Numbered from the stretch's first letter, positions 35,567 to 45,337 are shown. The stretch: 64,000 nucleotides of DNA from Virgibacillus subterraneus (GCF_900110695.1 NZ_FOEH01000002.1:539549-603548); one strand, 5' to 3'. The notes: a model not told the origin generated them from the sequence alone. Program-made: numbers and translations.

Positions 35567-35887
35567 ATGGAATCAGAACGATTACAGACAGAGCAGGAAC
35601 AATTTTTAAGAGTCGCTTTGCCGGATCTGTACAGCTTTCTAATGGAAGAAGTGGAAAAACATTATAATATACATCCTTATGATATCCAAGCACACGTCAT
35701 TAAAGATTCGAAGCAATACCAACTCATTTTTTATTATGGAGATGGCTTCGCACACCAAAAATCGAAGTATTTTTCACATGAAGCAGTTGAAAGAATGGGT
35801 GAGGAAATGACAGACTTTTCCAAAGAACTTGGAGAAGCTTGTAAAGAAGTTATGATAGCAGATTATTTTAAAATGATGAAGATGTAA
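35567..35887 (+). CDS. Unknown protein in the nar operon (106 residues)
   Basis: I do not recognise the family. The protein is helical at both ends with a beta segment in the middle (KQYQLIFYYGDGFAHQKSKYF); it is acidic and aromatic-rich, and has no cysteine or membrane segment. GGAGGTGAGTTGAT-ATG is a strong site. It is 35 bp after the hemerythrin gene and 28 bp before the next gene, so it is in the operon. A role in nitrate reductase maturation or NO handling is only a guess from location. Confidence 0.7.
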   Translation: MESERLQTEQEQFLRVALPDLYSFLMEEVEKHYNIHPYDIQAHVIKDSKQYQLIFYYGDGFAHQKSKYFSHEAVERMGEEMTDFSKELGEACKEVMIADYFKMMKM

Positions 35888-35915
35888 TAACTCCAGCAAA
35901 AAAAGGGGGATTTAG

Positions 35916-36191
35916 ATGTTGTTTGAAGACGGTGCTAGTTATGTCCAGGATAGAGAAGACCTGATAGCAATACTTAAGATGCGATTTGGGGAAATACCCC
36001 CAAAAGTGATTGAAGAAATATATGCGATTGAGGAATACAACACCTTAGAACGTTTAATAGTGGTTTCTTCAAACGTTCCAAGCCTAAAGATATTTCTTGA
36101 AGAATTAAAAGAAGGTGCAGGCAGTTTTAAAATTCTTGGCGAACGGTTTAATCCTATCCAATCATTAAATGAAGAAGGTGAAAATAGATGA
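35916..36191 (+). CDS. Unknown protein overlapping narG (91 residues)
   Basis: This small acidic protein (YVQDREDLIAILKMRFGEIPPKV, ERLIVVSSNVPSLKIFLEEL) of unknown family looks wholly helical. AAAAAGGGGGATTTAG-ATG precedes it, and its stop overlaps the narG start (ATGA), so translation is coupled to narG. The RFG.IP...E.I.....LE.L pattern resembles a small domain found in many Rpn/PD-(D/E)XK-linked proteins, which is weak evidence only. Confidence 0.7.
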   Translation: MLFEDGASYVQDREDLIAILKMRFGEIPPKVIEEIYAIEEYNTLERLIVVSSNVPSLKIFLEELKEGAGSFKILGERFNPIQSLNEEGENR

Positions 36192-39100
36192 GGAGCAGTA
36201 ATAAACTGTTAGAAACACTTAAACATATCCGTCATGGTGAAAAAATTAATGATGATTTCACCGAGGAAAGTCCTCGTCCGCGTGATTCTGAAGATATATA
36301 TCGGAGACGCTGGCAGCATGACAAGATAGTCAGATCAACCCATGGGGTAAACTGTACCGGTTCATGCAGCTGGAAGATTTATGTTAAGGATGGAATTATT
36401 ACATCCGAGACACAGCAGACGGACTATCCAAGTACCGGAGATGATTTTCCGGAGTATGAACCAAGAGGCTGTCCTAGGGGTGCAAGTTTTTCTTGGTATA
36501 CATACAGCCCTATTCGTGTTAAGTATCCATACATACGCAGTGACTTATATGAATTATGGAAACAAGAGCGAGAACAATCTGCTGATCCAGTAAAAGCTTG
36601 GGAGAATATTACAGAAAATCCTGAAAAACGAGCAAAGTATGTCAGTGCTCGAGGCAAGGGAGGATTTGTCCGAGCATCATGGAGAGATATGTGCGAGATT
36701 ATTGCTAGTTCAAGTATCCATACAATTAAAAATTACGGGCCAGATCGGATTGCAGGATTCAGTCCAATTCCAGCCATGTCTATGGTCAGTTATTCTGCAG
36801 GAACCCGCTTTTTATCATTACTTGGTGGTACTATATTAAGTTTTTATGATTGGTATGCTGATTTACCACCAGCATCACCTCAAGTATGGGGAGAACAGAC
36901 TGATGTCCCGGAAAGTGCCGATTGGTATAACTCCAAATATTTCATTATCTGGGGAACTAATTTACCTCAAACCCGTACACCTGACGCACACTTTATGGTG
37001 GAAGCAAGGTATAATGGCACCAAAGTTGTTGGAGTCAGTCCCGACTATGCTGAATATGAAAAGTTTGCTGACATCTGGCTTCCTGCTCGGGCAGGAACTG
37101 ATGGTGCTTTAGCTATGGCCATGACCCACGTTATTTTAAAAGAGTTCTATGTAAACAAAGAAACACCATACTTTACTTCGTATGCAAAGAAATTTACTGA
37201 CTTGCCATTTTTGGTGACATTGAATGAAGAAAATGGATCCTACCGCAGTAACCGTTTCCTTCGGGCATCAGACCTGAACGGTGATCACAAGTTAAGTGAG
37301 TGGAAAACAACGGTATGGGACGAAACTACGGGTAATTTAGAAACACCAAATGGTAGCATGGGATTCCGTTGGGATGACGACAATAAATGGAACCTGGAAC
37401 TGGAAAAAGAAGATGGAAGTTCTATCGATCCATTATTAAGCTTTATTGACAACCCAGATGAAACAGCAATGGTGCAGTTCCCGTATTTTGCAGAGAAGAA
37501 TGGCAATATTGTGGAACGCGGAGTACCAGTTAAGACTATTCAGAACAATAATGGTGAAACACTTAAAGTAACTACTGTCTATGACTTAATGATGGCACAT
37601 ACTGGGGTCAATCGTAATTTACCTGGTGATTATCCGACAGATTATGATGATCCAAAACCTTATACACCAGCATGGCAAGAGAGCATCACAGGAGTTAATA
37701 AAACCCACGTTATTAAAGTTGCAAAGGAGTTTGCAGACAACGCTGAACGCACAAAAGGAAAATCTATGATAGCAATGGGTGGCGGAACAAATCACTGGTA
37801 CCATAGTGATCAAATATACAGAAGTATCCTTAACCTTGTGCTGCTTACAGGCTCACAGGGCGTAAACGGCGGAGGCTGGGCACATTATGTTGGCCAGGAG
37901 AAAGTAAGACCTCAAGAGGGGTGGCAACAAGTAGCTTTTGCAAATGACTGGGAAAAAGCACCACGTCTGCAGAACGGAACTTCTTATTTTTACTTTCAAA
38001 CGGATCAGTTTAGATATGAAACTGTGCCTGATGAGGAAGAAGAAACCGACTGGGGAAACAAATACGATTCAATCCACCCTGCAGATATAAATGCTCTATC
38101 AGCAAGACTAGGCTGGTTACCGTCATATCCGCAATTTACAAAGAATTCAATTGATATTGTGAAAGAGATCCGGGAAAGAGGAGCACAATCCGAACAAGAG
38201 ATAATTGATGATGTTGTAAGTCAACTGAAGGATGACAAGCTTGAGTGGGCAATTGAAAATCCGGATGATCCGAGAAACTTCCCTAGAGTATTTTTTAATT
38301 GGCGATCCAACCTGTTGGGAGATAGTGGAAAAGGCCACGAATTCTTTGTTAAGCACTTAGTTGGGGGAGATAATCAGGTGCTTGCAGAACCCGAAAATTC
38401 TTGGCAGCCTTCAGACGTAAAAACTGATGGTGAAGCACCTACCGGTAAAGCTGATCTATTAGTCAGTGTCGATTTCCGTATGACAAGTTCAGGTCTCTTT
38501 TCAGATATTGTGTTGCCGGCTGCAACCTGGTATGAGAAATTTGATATTAGCAGTACCGACATGCATCCGTTTGTACACCCTTTCAATGCTGCTATTTCAC
38601 CACCTTGGGAAGCTAAAAGCGATTGGAACACATTCCGGGAAATCAGTAAAGTTTTCTCAGAACTTGCGGAAGAACATCTTCCAGCTACAGAGGAATTACA
38701 CACTTCGCCTCTTGCACACGACTCAAAAAGTGAGATTTCTCAGCCATTTGGCAAGGTGAAGGATTGGCGAAAAGGAGAAGTAGAGGCAATTCCTGGAAAA
38801 ACAATGCCGAACATGAAAGTTGTTACACGTGACTATCCAAATGTTTTCCGAAAACTGACCACTATCGGTCCGTTGATTAAAAATGGTTACGGTGGTAAGG
38901 GTGTTACAATTCCAGGGGAAGAGGTTTATGAAGAACTTGGTTCACGACTTGGCAAGTCAAGACGTGAAGGCATCGGAAAAGGTAATCCAGACTTATATAC
39001 TGACAAACAAGCAATTAATGCAATTCTGCTTATGTCTGGCGCAACAAATGGTAAACGGGCAGTTGCAGGATGGAAATCACTCGAGGCCAAAACAGGACAG

Positions 39101-39868
39101 AATCTTGGTGATATTTCCCGAGCACGTGAGGAAGAAGATCATACATTATATGATTTAAGTATTCAGCCACGTACCGCTATCTCAACACCTGTTTGGAGCG
39201 GACTTGAAAAAGACCATCGACGTTATTCTCCATTTACTGTTAATACGGAATATAACATTCCATGGCGTACGCTGACAGGGCGGCAAAGCTTTTATATGGA
39301 TCATGAAATGATGCTCGACTTTGGTGAAGGGTTACCATTATATTTGCCACCGTTAAATTACGGTCCGTTTCTGAAGAGCGAGAAAGGCGTTGAAGAAAAT
39401 GGGAAATCGATTACTGTCAGATATCTGACACCACACCAAAAATGGGGAATTCACACAATGTTTACAGATACCACGCATATGTCAACATTGTTCAGAGGCT
39501 GGCAGACGATTTGGATGAACGAAGAAGATGGCGCATCGATTGATCTAAATGATAATGATTTTGTTGAGGTTTATAATCGAAATGGTGCAATTGCTGCAAG
39601 AGTTGTTCTCACGTATCGTATCCCCAGAGGTATGGCCTACATGTATCATGCGCAGGACCGTACAATGGGTGTCCCAGCAACTTCGATCAGCAAAAAACGT
39701 GGCGGAACTCATAACAGTGTTACGCGTATAACACTGAAACCAACACATATGATTGGCGGTTATTCACAATTGAGTTATGGGTTCAATTATTACGGCCCAA
39801 CGGGACATCAGAGAGATACAATTGCAGTTATTAGAGCACTTAAGGAGGTTGATTGGCTTGAGAATTAA
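36188..39868 (+). CDS. narG: Respiratory nitrate reductase alpha subunit
   Basis: This catalytic subunit of membrane-bound nitrate reductase (1226 residues) reduces nitrate to nitrite at a Mo-bisMGD centre. The N-terminal cluster motif HGVNCTGSCSWKIYVKDG carries the His/Cys ligands of FS0 and the region FYDWYADLPPASPQVWGEQTD carries the Mo-ligating Asp. The protein lacks a twin-arginine leader, as usual for cytoplasm-facing NarG (N-terminus RSSNKLLETLKHIRHGEKI is a vestige). It is first of narGHJI, overlapping narH by 11 bp. Confidence 0.97.
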   Translation: MRSSNKLLETLKHIRHGEKINDDFTEESPRPRDSEDIYRRRWQHDKIVRSTHGVNCTGSCSWKIYVKDGIITSETQQTDYPSTGDDFPEYEPRGCPRGASFSWYTYSPIRVKYPYIRSDLYELWKQEREQSADPVKAWENITENPEKRAKYVSARGKGGFVRASWRDMCEIIASSSIHTIKNYGPDRIAGFSPIPAMSMVSYSAGTRFLSLLGGTILSFYDWYADLPPASPQVWGEQTDVPESADWYNSKYFIIWGTNLPQTRTPDAHFMVEARYNGTKVVGVSPDYAEYEKFADIWLPARAGTDGALAMAMTHVILKEFYVNKETPYFTSYAKKFTDLPFLVTLNEENGSYRSNRFLRASDLNGDHKLSEWKTTVWDETTGNLETPNGSMGFRWDDDNKWNLELEKEDGSSIDPLLSFIDNPDETAMVQFPYFAEKNGNIVERGVPVKTIQNNNGETLKVTTVYDLMMAHTGVNRNLPGDYPTDYDDPKPYTPAWQESITGVNKTHVIKVAKEFADNAERTKGKSMIAMGGGTNHWYHSDQIYRSILNLVLLTGSQGVNGGGWAHYVGQEKVRPQEGWQQVAFANDWEKAPRLQNGTSYFYFQTDQFRYETVPDEEEETDWGNKYDSIHPADINALSARLGWLPSYPQFTKNSIDIVKEIRERGAQSEQEIIDDVVSQLKDDKLEWAIENPDDPRNFPRVFFNWRSNLLGDSGKGHEFFVKHLVGGDNQVLAEPENSWQPSDVKTDGEAPTGKADLLVSVDFRMTSSGLFSDIVLPAATWYEKFDISSTDMHPFVHPFNAAISPPWEAKSDWNTFREISKVFSELAEEHLPATEELHTSPLAHDSKSEISQPFGKVKDWRKGEVEAIPGKTMPNMKVVTRDYPNVFRKLTTIGPLIKNGYGGKGVTIPGEEVYEELGSRLGKSRREGIGKGNPDLYTDKQAINAILLMSGATNGKRAVAGWKSLEAKTGQNLGDISRAREEEDHTLYDLSIQPRTAISTPVWSGLEKDHRRYSPFTVNTEYNIPWRTLTGRQSFYMDHEMMLDFGEGLPLYLPPLNYGPFLKSEKGVEENGKSITVRYLTPHQKWGIHTMFTDTTHMSTLFRGWQTIWMNEEDGASIDLNDNDFVEVYNRNGAIAARVVLTYRIPRGMAYMYHAQDRTMGVPATSISKKRGGTHNSVTRITLKPTHMIGGYSQLSYGFNYYGPTGHQRDTIAVIRALKEVDWLEN

Positions 39869-41360
39869 GGCACAGGTAGCAATGGTTATGCACTTGGATA
39901 AATGTATTGGTTGCCATACTTGTTCAGTTACATGTAAAAATACTTGGACAAATCGTCCCGGAACAGAATATATGTGGTTTAACAATGTGGAAACACGTCC
40001 CGGACCTGGTTATCCTAAAAAATGGGAGGATTCCGATCACTATAAAGGTGGTTGGGTTCTAAAAAACGGGAAGCTGCAGCTTAAAGCAGGTGGCCCTATA
40101 TCCAAACTTATGAACATCTTTTACAATCCTGATATGGCTACTATGGAAGATTATTACGAGCCATGGACATATGATTATCAAAACCTGATTAATAGTCCCA
40201 AAGGTGAAAATCTGCCTGTTGCCAGACCGCAATCCCAGATAACAGGAGAGTTCATTGACAAACCGGAATGGGGACCCAACTGGGATGATGACCTTGCAGG
40301 AGGAACTGAGATTGTATCGACGGATCCAACAGTTGAAAAACTGCAAGAGCATATTTCAATGCAATACGAGAAAACATTTATGATGTATTTACCTAGAATC
40401 TGTGAACATTGTTTGAATCCATCATGTGTTGCGTCATGTCCTTCAGGTGCACTATATAAACGTGATGAAGATGGAATTGTCCTGGTCGATCAGGAAGCAT
40501 GTCGTGGATGGCGCTTTTGTATGAGTGGCTGCCCATATCACAAAGTTTATTATAACTGGAACACACATAAAGCTGAAAAATGTAACTTCTGCTATCCAAG
40601 AACTGAAGCAGGAATGCCAACCATTTGTTCTGAAACATGTGTTGGAAGAATTCGCTATATTGGCGTAGTTTTGTATGATGCGGATAAAGTAAAAGATGCT
40701 GCATCTGTTGAAGATCCACAAGATCTTTATGAAGCACAGCTTTCTGTGTTTTTGGATCCATTTGATCCAGAAGTTATTGAGGAAGCGAGAAAAGCTGGAA
40801 TTAATGATGAGTGGATTGATGGGGCACAAAATTCTCCTGTATACAAAATGGCAATAAAGTGGAAAATTGCGTTACCGTTACATCCGGAATACCGTACATT
40901 ACCAATGGTTTGGTACGTACCACCGCTAAGTCCAATTATGAATCATATTACAAATGAAGACGAATTGGACACTGACGGGTATATTCCTGCTGTTGATCAG
41001 ATGCGTATCCCGGTTCAATACCTAGCTTCCATACTTGCGGCCGATGACACCAAAGTTATCCGTAAAGTACTTCTTAAATTAATAGCTATGCGAGTTCATA
41101 TGCGAGGTAAAACAGTAGGTGGTATCGATGAATTCAGACAAAGCGAATTATTAAATGATGCAGACACGAATCCTGAAGAGGTTGAGGATATGGCACGTTT
41201 ACTAGGTATTGCAAAGTATAATGAAAGATTTGTCATTCCAACTGGGCGAAGAGAAATGGATGGCGAAGACAAACTTTACTATGAGCAGGGTGCTTGCAGT
41301 TTAGAAGATTTAGCACCACCAGAGGGTGTAGTAACAACAGCATTTGGAAAGGGTAGATAA
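39858..41360 (+). CDS. narH: Nitrate reductase beta subunit (Fe-S)
   Basis: NarH (500 residues) carries electrons between NarI and NarG through four Fe-S clusters. Clusters are ligated by CIGCHTCSVTCK, CEHCLNPSCVASCPSGA, CRGWRFCMSGCPYHK (Trp instead of Cys, marking the 3Fe-4S site) and CNFCYPR...CSETC. The start is TTG at 39858 (LRIKAQVAMVMHLDKC), with AAGGAGGT 8 bases before it, inside the end of narG. An in-frame extension upstream has no support. Confidence 0.96.
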   Translation: MRIKAQVAMVMHLDKCIGCHTCSVTCKNTWTNRPGTEYMWFNNVETRPGPGYPKKWEDSDHYKGGWVLKNGKLQLKAGGPISKLMNIFYNPDMATMEDYYEPWTYDYQNLINSPKGENLPVARPQSQITGEFIDKPEWGPNWDDDLAGGTEIVSTDPTVEKLQEHISMQYEKTFMMYLPRICEHCLNPSCVASCPSGALYKRDEDGIVLVDQEACRGWRFCMSGCPYHKVYYNWNTHKAEKCNFCYPRTEAGMPTICSETCVGRIRYIGVVLYDADKVKDAASVEDPQDLYEAQLSVFLDPFDPEVIEEARKAGINDEWIDGAQNSPVYKMAIKWKIALPLHPEYRTLPMVWYVPPLSPIMNHITNEDELDTDGYIPAVDQMRIPVQYLASILAADDTKVIRKVLLKLIAMRVHMRGKTVGGIDEFRQSELLNDADTNPEEVEDMARLLGIAKYNERFVIPTGRREMDGEDKLYYEQGACSLEDLAPPEGVVTTAFGKGR

Positions 41361-41364
41361 GCAT

Positions 41365-41967
41365 ATGGAAGAGCAGGAACGTACCATACTTGTTATTGGT
41401 TCCCGTTTGTTAGCCTATCCTGACGATAATTTCATTAATGAACAGATAGATATAAAAGACTGTATTAACGATAATATAACGTCACCAGAATTAAAGAAAG
41501 AACTGGACAAGGCATTAAAGTCAATTCACCGATTATCACCAGAAGAGCTTAAAAAGTTGTATGTATCAACATTTGACTTAAAAGCTAAACATGGCTTATA
41601 TCTAACTGCTCACGAATTAGGTGATAGCAGTAAACGAGGTGCAGCATTTATTAGGCTGCAAAAAATTATCAGTGATGCAGGATTTGAAAGAGTAGATGAC
41701 GAACTAGCTGATTACATTCCAATGTTGTTTGAGTTCCTGGCTGTCGCTCCAGACAGTCAGGACAATGATCGACTGGTTAGACGTCTCGCTGTTGCATTAA
41801 AGCGAATCATCAGCAGTCTTCCGCTTGATAATCCTTATTACAATATATTGTACATCTTAAGAAAAAATGTGTTCCCTGAACCAACAAAAGAAGAAATTGC
41901 CAAATTGGAATTTGAAAGAGAAGACGCGGATCTGGAAGAATTACCATACCCTATCATGTACAAGTAA
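41365..41967 (+). CDS. narJ: Nitrate reductase assembly chaperone
   Basis: NarJ (200 residues, all helical) keeps NarGH soluble while the molybdenum cofactor is inserted. Typical features are LLAYPDDNF near the start, YVSTFDLKAKHGLYLTAHELGD and DYIPMLFEFLAV. I chose ATG 41365 behind GGAAAGGG; a TTG at 41344 overlapping narH is an alternative. It is followed after 29 bp by narI. Confidence 0.95.
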   Translation: MEEQERTILVIGSRLLAYPDDNFINEQIDIKDCINDNITSPELKKELDKALKSIHRLSPEELKKLYVSTFDLKAKHGLYLTAHELGDSSKRGAAFIRLQKIISDAGFERVDDELADYIPMLFEFLAVAPDSQDNDRLVRRLAVALKRIISSLPLDNPYYNILYILRKNVFPEPTKEEIAKLEFEREDADLEELPYPIMYK

Positions 41968-41996
41968 TCAAAATCACAGCAAAGGAGGGATAATGT

Positions 41997-42692
41997 GTGA
42001 GTGAAATTTTCTGGTGGGTGATTTTCCCATATATAACCATAGTTATTATGATAGTTGGTTTATTAAATCGCTTTGCATTTCGACAATTGACATGGGCAGC
42101 ACCATCAACGGAATTCTTTGAAAAAAGATGGCTTCGGATTGGTTCACCCTTGTTTCACTTTGGGATTATTTTTGCGTTTTTCGGACATGTCATGGGAATC
42201 GTTATCCCAATGGATTTTTATCAGGCAATAGGAGTATCAGATCATTTGTACCATATTGGAGCAGTATATGGGGGATCTCTTGCAGGTATAATGGTAGTCG
42301 CAGGACTGATTATCTTGCTGATTCGAAAAATGACTATTGATCCAGTCAGGATTCATGCAACGTTTGCAGACTTCTATTCGGTAATAGCGCTTCTAATTGT
42401 TTCAGCTATTGGAACATATATGACCGTTTTTCAAGATGTAACACCTCAGGAGTTTGATTATCGAACATCTATTGGACCTTGGTTCAGAAGTTTATTTATT
42501 TTGAATCCACAGTACCACCTAATGGGAAATATCCCGTTCATCTTTAAGTTACACACTTTGACAGCTTTCGGGTTATTTGCATCAATACCGTTTACTAGAT
42601 TAGTTCATTTTTATACTATTCCTGTAACATACCCAGCGAGGTCACCACAACAATACCGCTCAAGATCTCAATATAAAAATAAAGTAAAATAA
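41997..42692 (+). CDS. narI: Nitrate reductase gamma subunit (cytochrome b)
   Basis: NarI (231 residues) anchors the complex in the membrane, oxidises menaquinol and holds two b haems. It has five membrane segments with His ligands in SPLFHFGIIFAFFGHVMG and FKLHTLTAFGLFASIPFTRLVHFYT. The start is GTG 41997, preceded by AAAGGAGGGATAAT. A terminator follows the stop. The nitrite product would leave via a NarK-type transporter not found here. Confidence 0.96.
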   Translation: MSEIFWWVIFPYITIVIMIVGLLNRFAFRQLTWAAPSTEFFEKRWLRIGSPLFHFGIIFAFFGHVMGIVIPMDFYQAIGVSDHLYHIGAVYGGSLAGIMVVAGLIILLIRKMTIDPVRIHATFADFYSVIALLIVSAIGTYMTVFQDVTPQEFDYRTSIGPWFRSLFILNPQYHLMGNIPFIFKLHTLTAFGLFASIPFTRLVHFYTIPVTYPARSPQQYRSRSQYKNKVK

Positions 42693-42700
42693 TAGTGGAC

Positions 42701-42733
42701 AAAAAAGAATTGAGAGACTTCAGTTCTTTTTTG
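42701..42733 (+). terminator. Terminator of the nar operon
   Basis: Hairpin AAAAAAGAA.TGA / TCA.TTCTTTTTT ends in a T-run, 9 bp after the narI stop. Confidence 0.75.
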
Positions 42734-42734
42734 T

Positions 42735-42801
42735 TATTTAAGAAAAGAAATTTTCTTATGCATAAGTGCAACTAAGGCATGATTATAAGCCACTTTTCTA
42801 A
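42735..42801 (+). repeat. Dispersed AT-rich repeat, copy 6 (partial)
   Basis: It shares TTAAGAAAAG, TATGCATAAGTGCAACTAAGGCAT and CTTTTCTAAC with the other copies but lacks the middle block, like copy 2. Confidence 0.6.
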
Positions 42802-42888
42802 CTATCCCGAGCATTAATGTATAATTATCGTATTACTGATAAAAATAAAGTTGAGCTTATAGTCGACAAGATAAAGGAGTTAAGGTAG

Positions 42889-44409
42889 ATGTCACACAAC
42901 ATGAAATTACCTCAAAATCCAGAGCCATACTGGCGGGATTCTGTACAATTACCTTCATACCCGTCACTGGATAAATCGATCAAAACTGATGTTGGTATTG
43001 TAGGTGGCGGTATAACAGGAATTACAGCTGCGTATTTACTGGCAAGGGAAGGCGTACAAGTTGTCTTAATTGATGCCAGTGAAATACTCAATGGTACAAC
43101 AGGCCATACCACGGCCAAAATCACTGCTCAACATGGGTTAATATATAATGAACTAATCGAGCACTTCGGTTCCAAAAAAGCTTCATTATATTACAAGGGT
43201 GCAACCGAAGCAAAAAAGCTTATTAGCGACATCGTTACAGAACACAAAATAGATTGTAATCTCAAGGAAGAGGATGCGTATGTATTCACGAATGATGATT
43301 CCTACATATCCAAATTGGAGAACGAAAAGAAAGCCTATGACCAATTGGAAATACCCAGTGAACTAGTTAAAAACATGCCACTTGATGTACCTATGAAATC
43401 GGCATTATTAATGAAGCGACAGGCACAGTTTCATCCATTGAAATACCTTAAGGCATTGCTGAAAGACAGTGTTGAAAATGGGCTTGAAATTTATGAAAAT
43501 ACTACTGCAGCAGATATTGAATATAACAAACACCCTTCAATTATATTGAAAGATGGAAATCGTATTACATGTCGTTATGTTATTGAGGCGTCTCATTATC
43601 CATTTTTTGATGGACAAGGGTTTTATCCAACACGAATGTATGCTGATAGATCCTATGTAGTTGCAGGGAAGTCTAATAAAAAATTTCCTGGTGGAATGTA
43701 TATAAATGCAGAAGAACCAACAAGATCAATTCGTGTTGCAGAGGATGATCTGTGGCTGATAAGTGGAGAAAACCATAAAGCAGGTCAAGGCAAATCAACA
43801 ATGCATCATTATAATGTATTACAAGAATATGCCGAAAATAATTTTGGGATTTCAGAGTTTGTAAATCGATGGTCAGCACAAGATTTAATAACATTGGATA
43901 ATGTTCCATATATAGGCCCCATTACAAAGGCACAACAATCTGTTTTTGTTGCAACCGGTTTTCGTAAATGGGGCATGACAAATGGTACGCTGGCAGCAAA
44001 AATGATAACCGATATGATTCTTCAAGAAGATACACTTTACAAAGAATTATATACACCTTCGCGTTTTCAAGCTGATCCTGCATTGCGCCAGTTCACAGGA
44101 ATTAACGCCGATGTAGCAAAACATATGGCAAAAGGGAAAATGGATAGAAGAGATGATAATTTAGATGATCTATCCCCCGATAATGCTACTGTTACACGAA
44201 TTAATGGACAAAGAACCGGAGTTTACAAAGATAATGAAAAGAATCTTTATGCTTTAGATACTACATGTACCCACATGAAATGTGAAGTAGAGTGGAATTC
44301 TGGTGATCGAACGTGGGATTGCCCCTGTCATGGATCAAGATTTTCCTATACTGGTGAAGTTATAGAGGGTCCAGCAAAAAAACCTTTACCTAAGGTTGAA
44401 ATCGAATAA
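42889..44409 (+). CDS. yhfW: FAD-dependent oxidoreductase with C-terminal Rieske [2Fe-2S] domain
   Basis: The 506-residue protein has an N-terminal DAO-type FAD domain (dinucleotide loop VGIVGGGITGITAAYLLAREG, GTTGHTTAKITAQHGL) and a C-terminal Rieske domain with CTHMKC and CPCHGSRF ligands. It matches B. subtilis YhfW. The substrate is not known. AAGGAGTTAAGGTAG-ATG is the start. It has its own terminator and is not in the nar operon. Confidence 0.9.
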   Translation: MSHNMKLPQNPEPYWRDSVQLPSYPSLDKSIKTDVGIVGGGITGITAAYLLAREGVQVVLIDASEILNGTTGHTTAKITAQHGLIYNELIEHFGSKKASLYYKGATEAKKLISDIVTEHKIDCNLKEEDAYVFTNDDSYISKLENEKKAYDQLEIPSELVKNMPLDVPMKSALLMKRQAQFHPLKYLKALLKDSVENGLEIYENTTAADIEYNKHPSIILKDGNRITCRYVIEASHYPFFDGQGFYPTRMYADRSYVVAGKSNKKFPGGMYINAEEPTRSIRVAEDDLWLISGENHKAGQGKSTMHHYNVLQEYAENNFGISEFVNRWSAQDLITLDNVPYIGPITKAQQSVFVATGFRKWGMTNGTLAAKMITDMILQEDTLYKELYTPSRFQADPALRQFTGINADVAKHMAKGKMDRRDDNLDDLSPDNATVTRINGQRTGVYKDNEKNLYALDTTCTHMKCEVEWNSGDRTWDCPCHGSRFSYTGEVIEGPAKKPLPKVEIE

Positions 44410-44427
44410 TTAGTTTCTTTACCAATC

Positions 44428-44458
44428 AGAAGCAGCCAATTTGGTTGCTTCTTTTTTA
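44428..44458. terminator. Terminator between yhfW and citR
   Basis: The stem AGAAGCA..CC / GG.TGCTTCT is followed by six Ts. It is shared by converging genes and overlaps the citR stop. Confidence 0.75.
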
Positions 44459-45337
44459 ACTTAAATGAAAATTAGATATAAATTTTACAAAGTCAGTTTC
44501 AATTTCATGTTCATATTTGTAAATTATATACATACTTGCTGTTGGCAACTCCATAAAAGAAACGGGAATTTCTATTAATCTGCCTTCGATTATTTCACGA
44601 TTTATAATGGATTTTGGAAGAAAACTAACACCAATACCTTCCAAAATAAAACGTTTTGCTATATAGGAGTGTGTGACGCTCATAAATTGGTATGAAGATA
44701 GTGTGGCTTTCAATTGCTCCTTTAGAAAATTCCAATAGGATGGATGATTATCTGTTAATATAATATTATTTTCAAGAAGATCCTTTGCATCAACAATAGG
44801 ACCAGACTCCGCATCATAGCCGTCATGATTACATACAAGAACAACAGACTCCTCGTGAAATTTTAAGCATTTCACGTTTGGATCTCCAGGTAAACAGGAC
44901 AATCCAACATCGACACTCCCATCTTCTACTACAGCCGCTATTTCCTTTGATTCCAATACTTTTATCGATAATTCAACATGTGGATACTGCTTTTTATACT
45001 CTCTTAATGTACTTGGCAGAATTGTATCTGCGAGTAAAGGGGAAATAGCAATACGTATTGTTTTATTAAATCCTTGCTGGAATTTGCTGATTTGACTTAA
45101 ACTTCTTTCACTTTGTGCAACAATTTCCTTTGCTTCTTTGTGAAATAAACGACCTAACTCAGTTAATTTTATATGCCTCCCACGTTTATCGAACAGCTTG
45201 CCACCGATTTCTTTTTCCAATTGCCTTATTTGGGAACTAACTGCTGGCTGAGTAATAAACAGTTTTTCCGAAACAATCCTATAATTCTCATGTTCTGCAG
45301 CCAAAATGAAGGTTTTTAATGTTCGTGTATCGATAAT
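44456..45337 (-). CDS. citR: LysR-type regulator next to citrate synthase (CitR-like)
   Basis: The protein has a LysR HTH (TLKTFILAAEHENYRIVSEKLFITQPAVSSQIRQLEKE, residues about 4-42) and a ligand domain. It is divergent from citA, as CitR is in B. subtilis. The start is a puzzle: a TAA lies just upstream of WGAIID, and between it and the HTH no ATG, GTG or TTG exists in frame until a TTG that would cut helix 1. I suggest ATT at 45337 or ATC at 45334, behind GGGGTG. The conventional alternative (about 45304) loses part of the HTH. Confidence 0.75.
   Translation of the reverse strand: MIDTRTLKTFILAAEHENYRIVSEKLFITQPAVSSQIRQLEKEIGGKLFDKRGRHIKLTELGRLFHKEAKEIVAQSERSLSQISKFQQGFNKTIRIAISPLLADTILPSTLREYKKQYPHVELSIKVLESKEIAAVVEDGSVDVGLSCLPGDPNVKCLKFHEESVVLVCNHDGYDAESGPIVDAKDLLENNIILTDNHPSYWNFLKEQLKATLSSYQFMSVTHSYIAKRFILEGIGVSFLPKSIINREIIEGRLIEIPVSFMELPTASMYIIYKYEHEIETDFVKFISNFHLS

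Noticed and set aside
37619..39748. Several antisense ORFs inside narG
   Set aside because: All are shadows of the narG frame without ribosome sites or family resemblance.
39777..39857. Longer N-terminus for NarH
   Set aside because: It would overlap narG deeply and lacks a ribosome site; AAGGAGGT is directly before the TTG at 39858.
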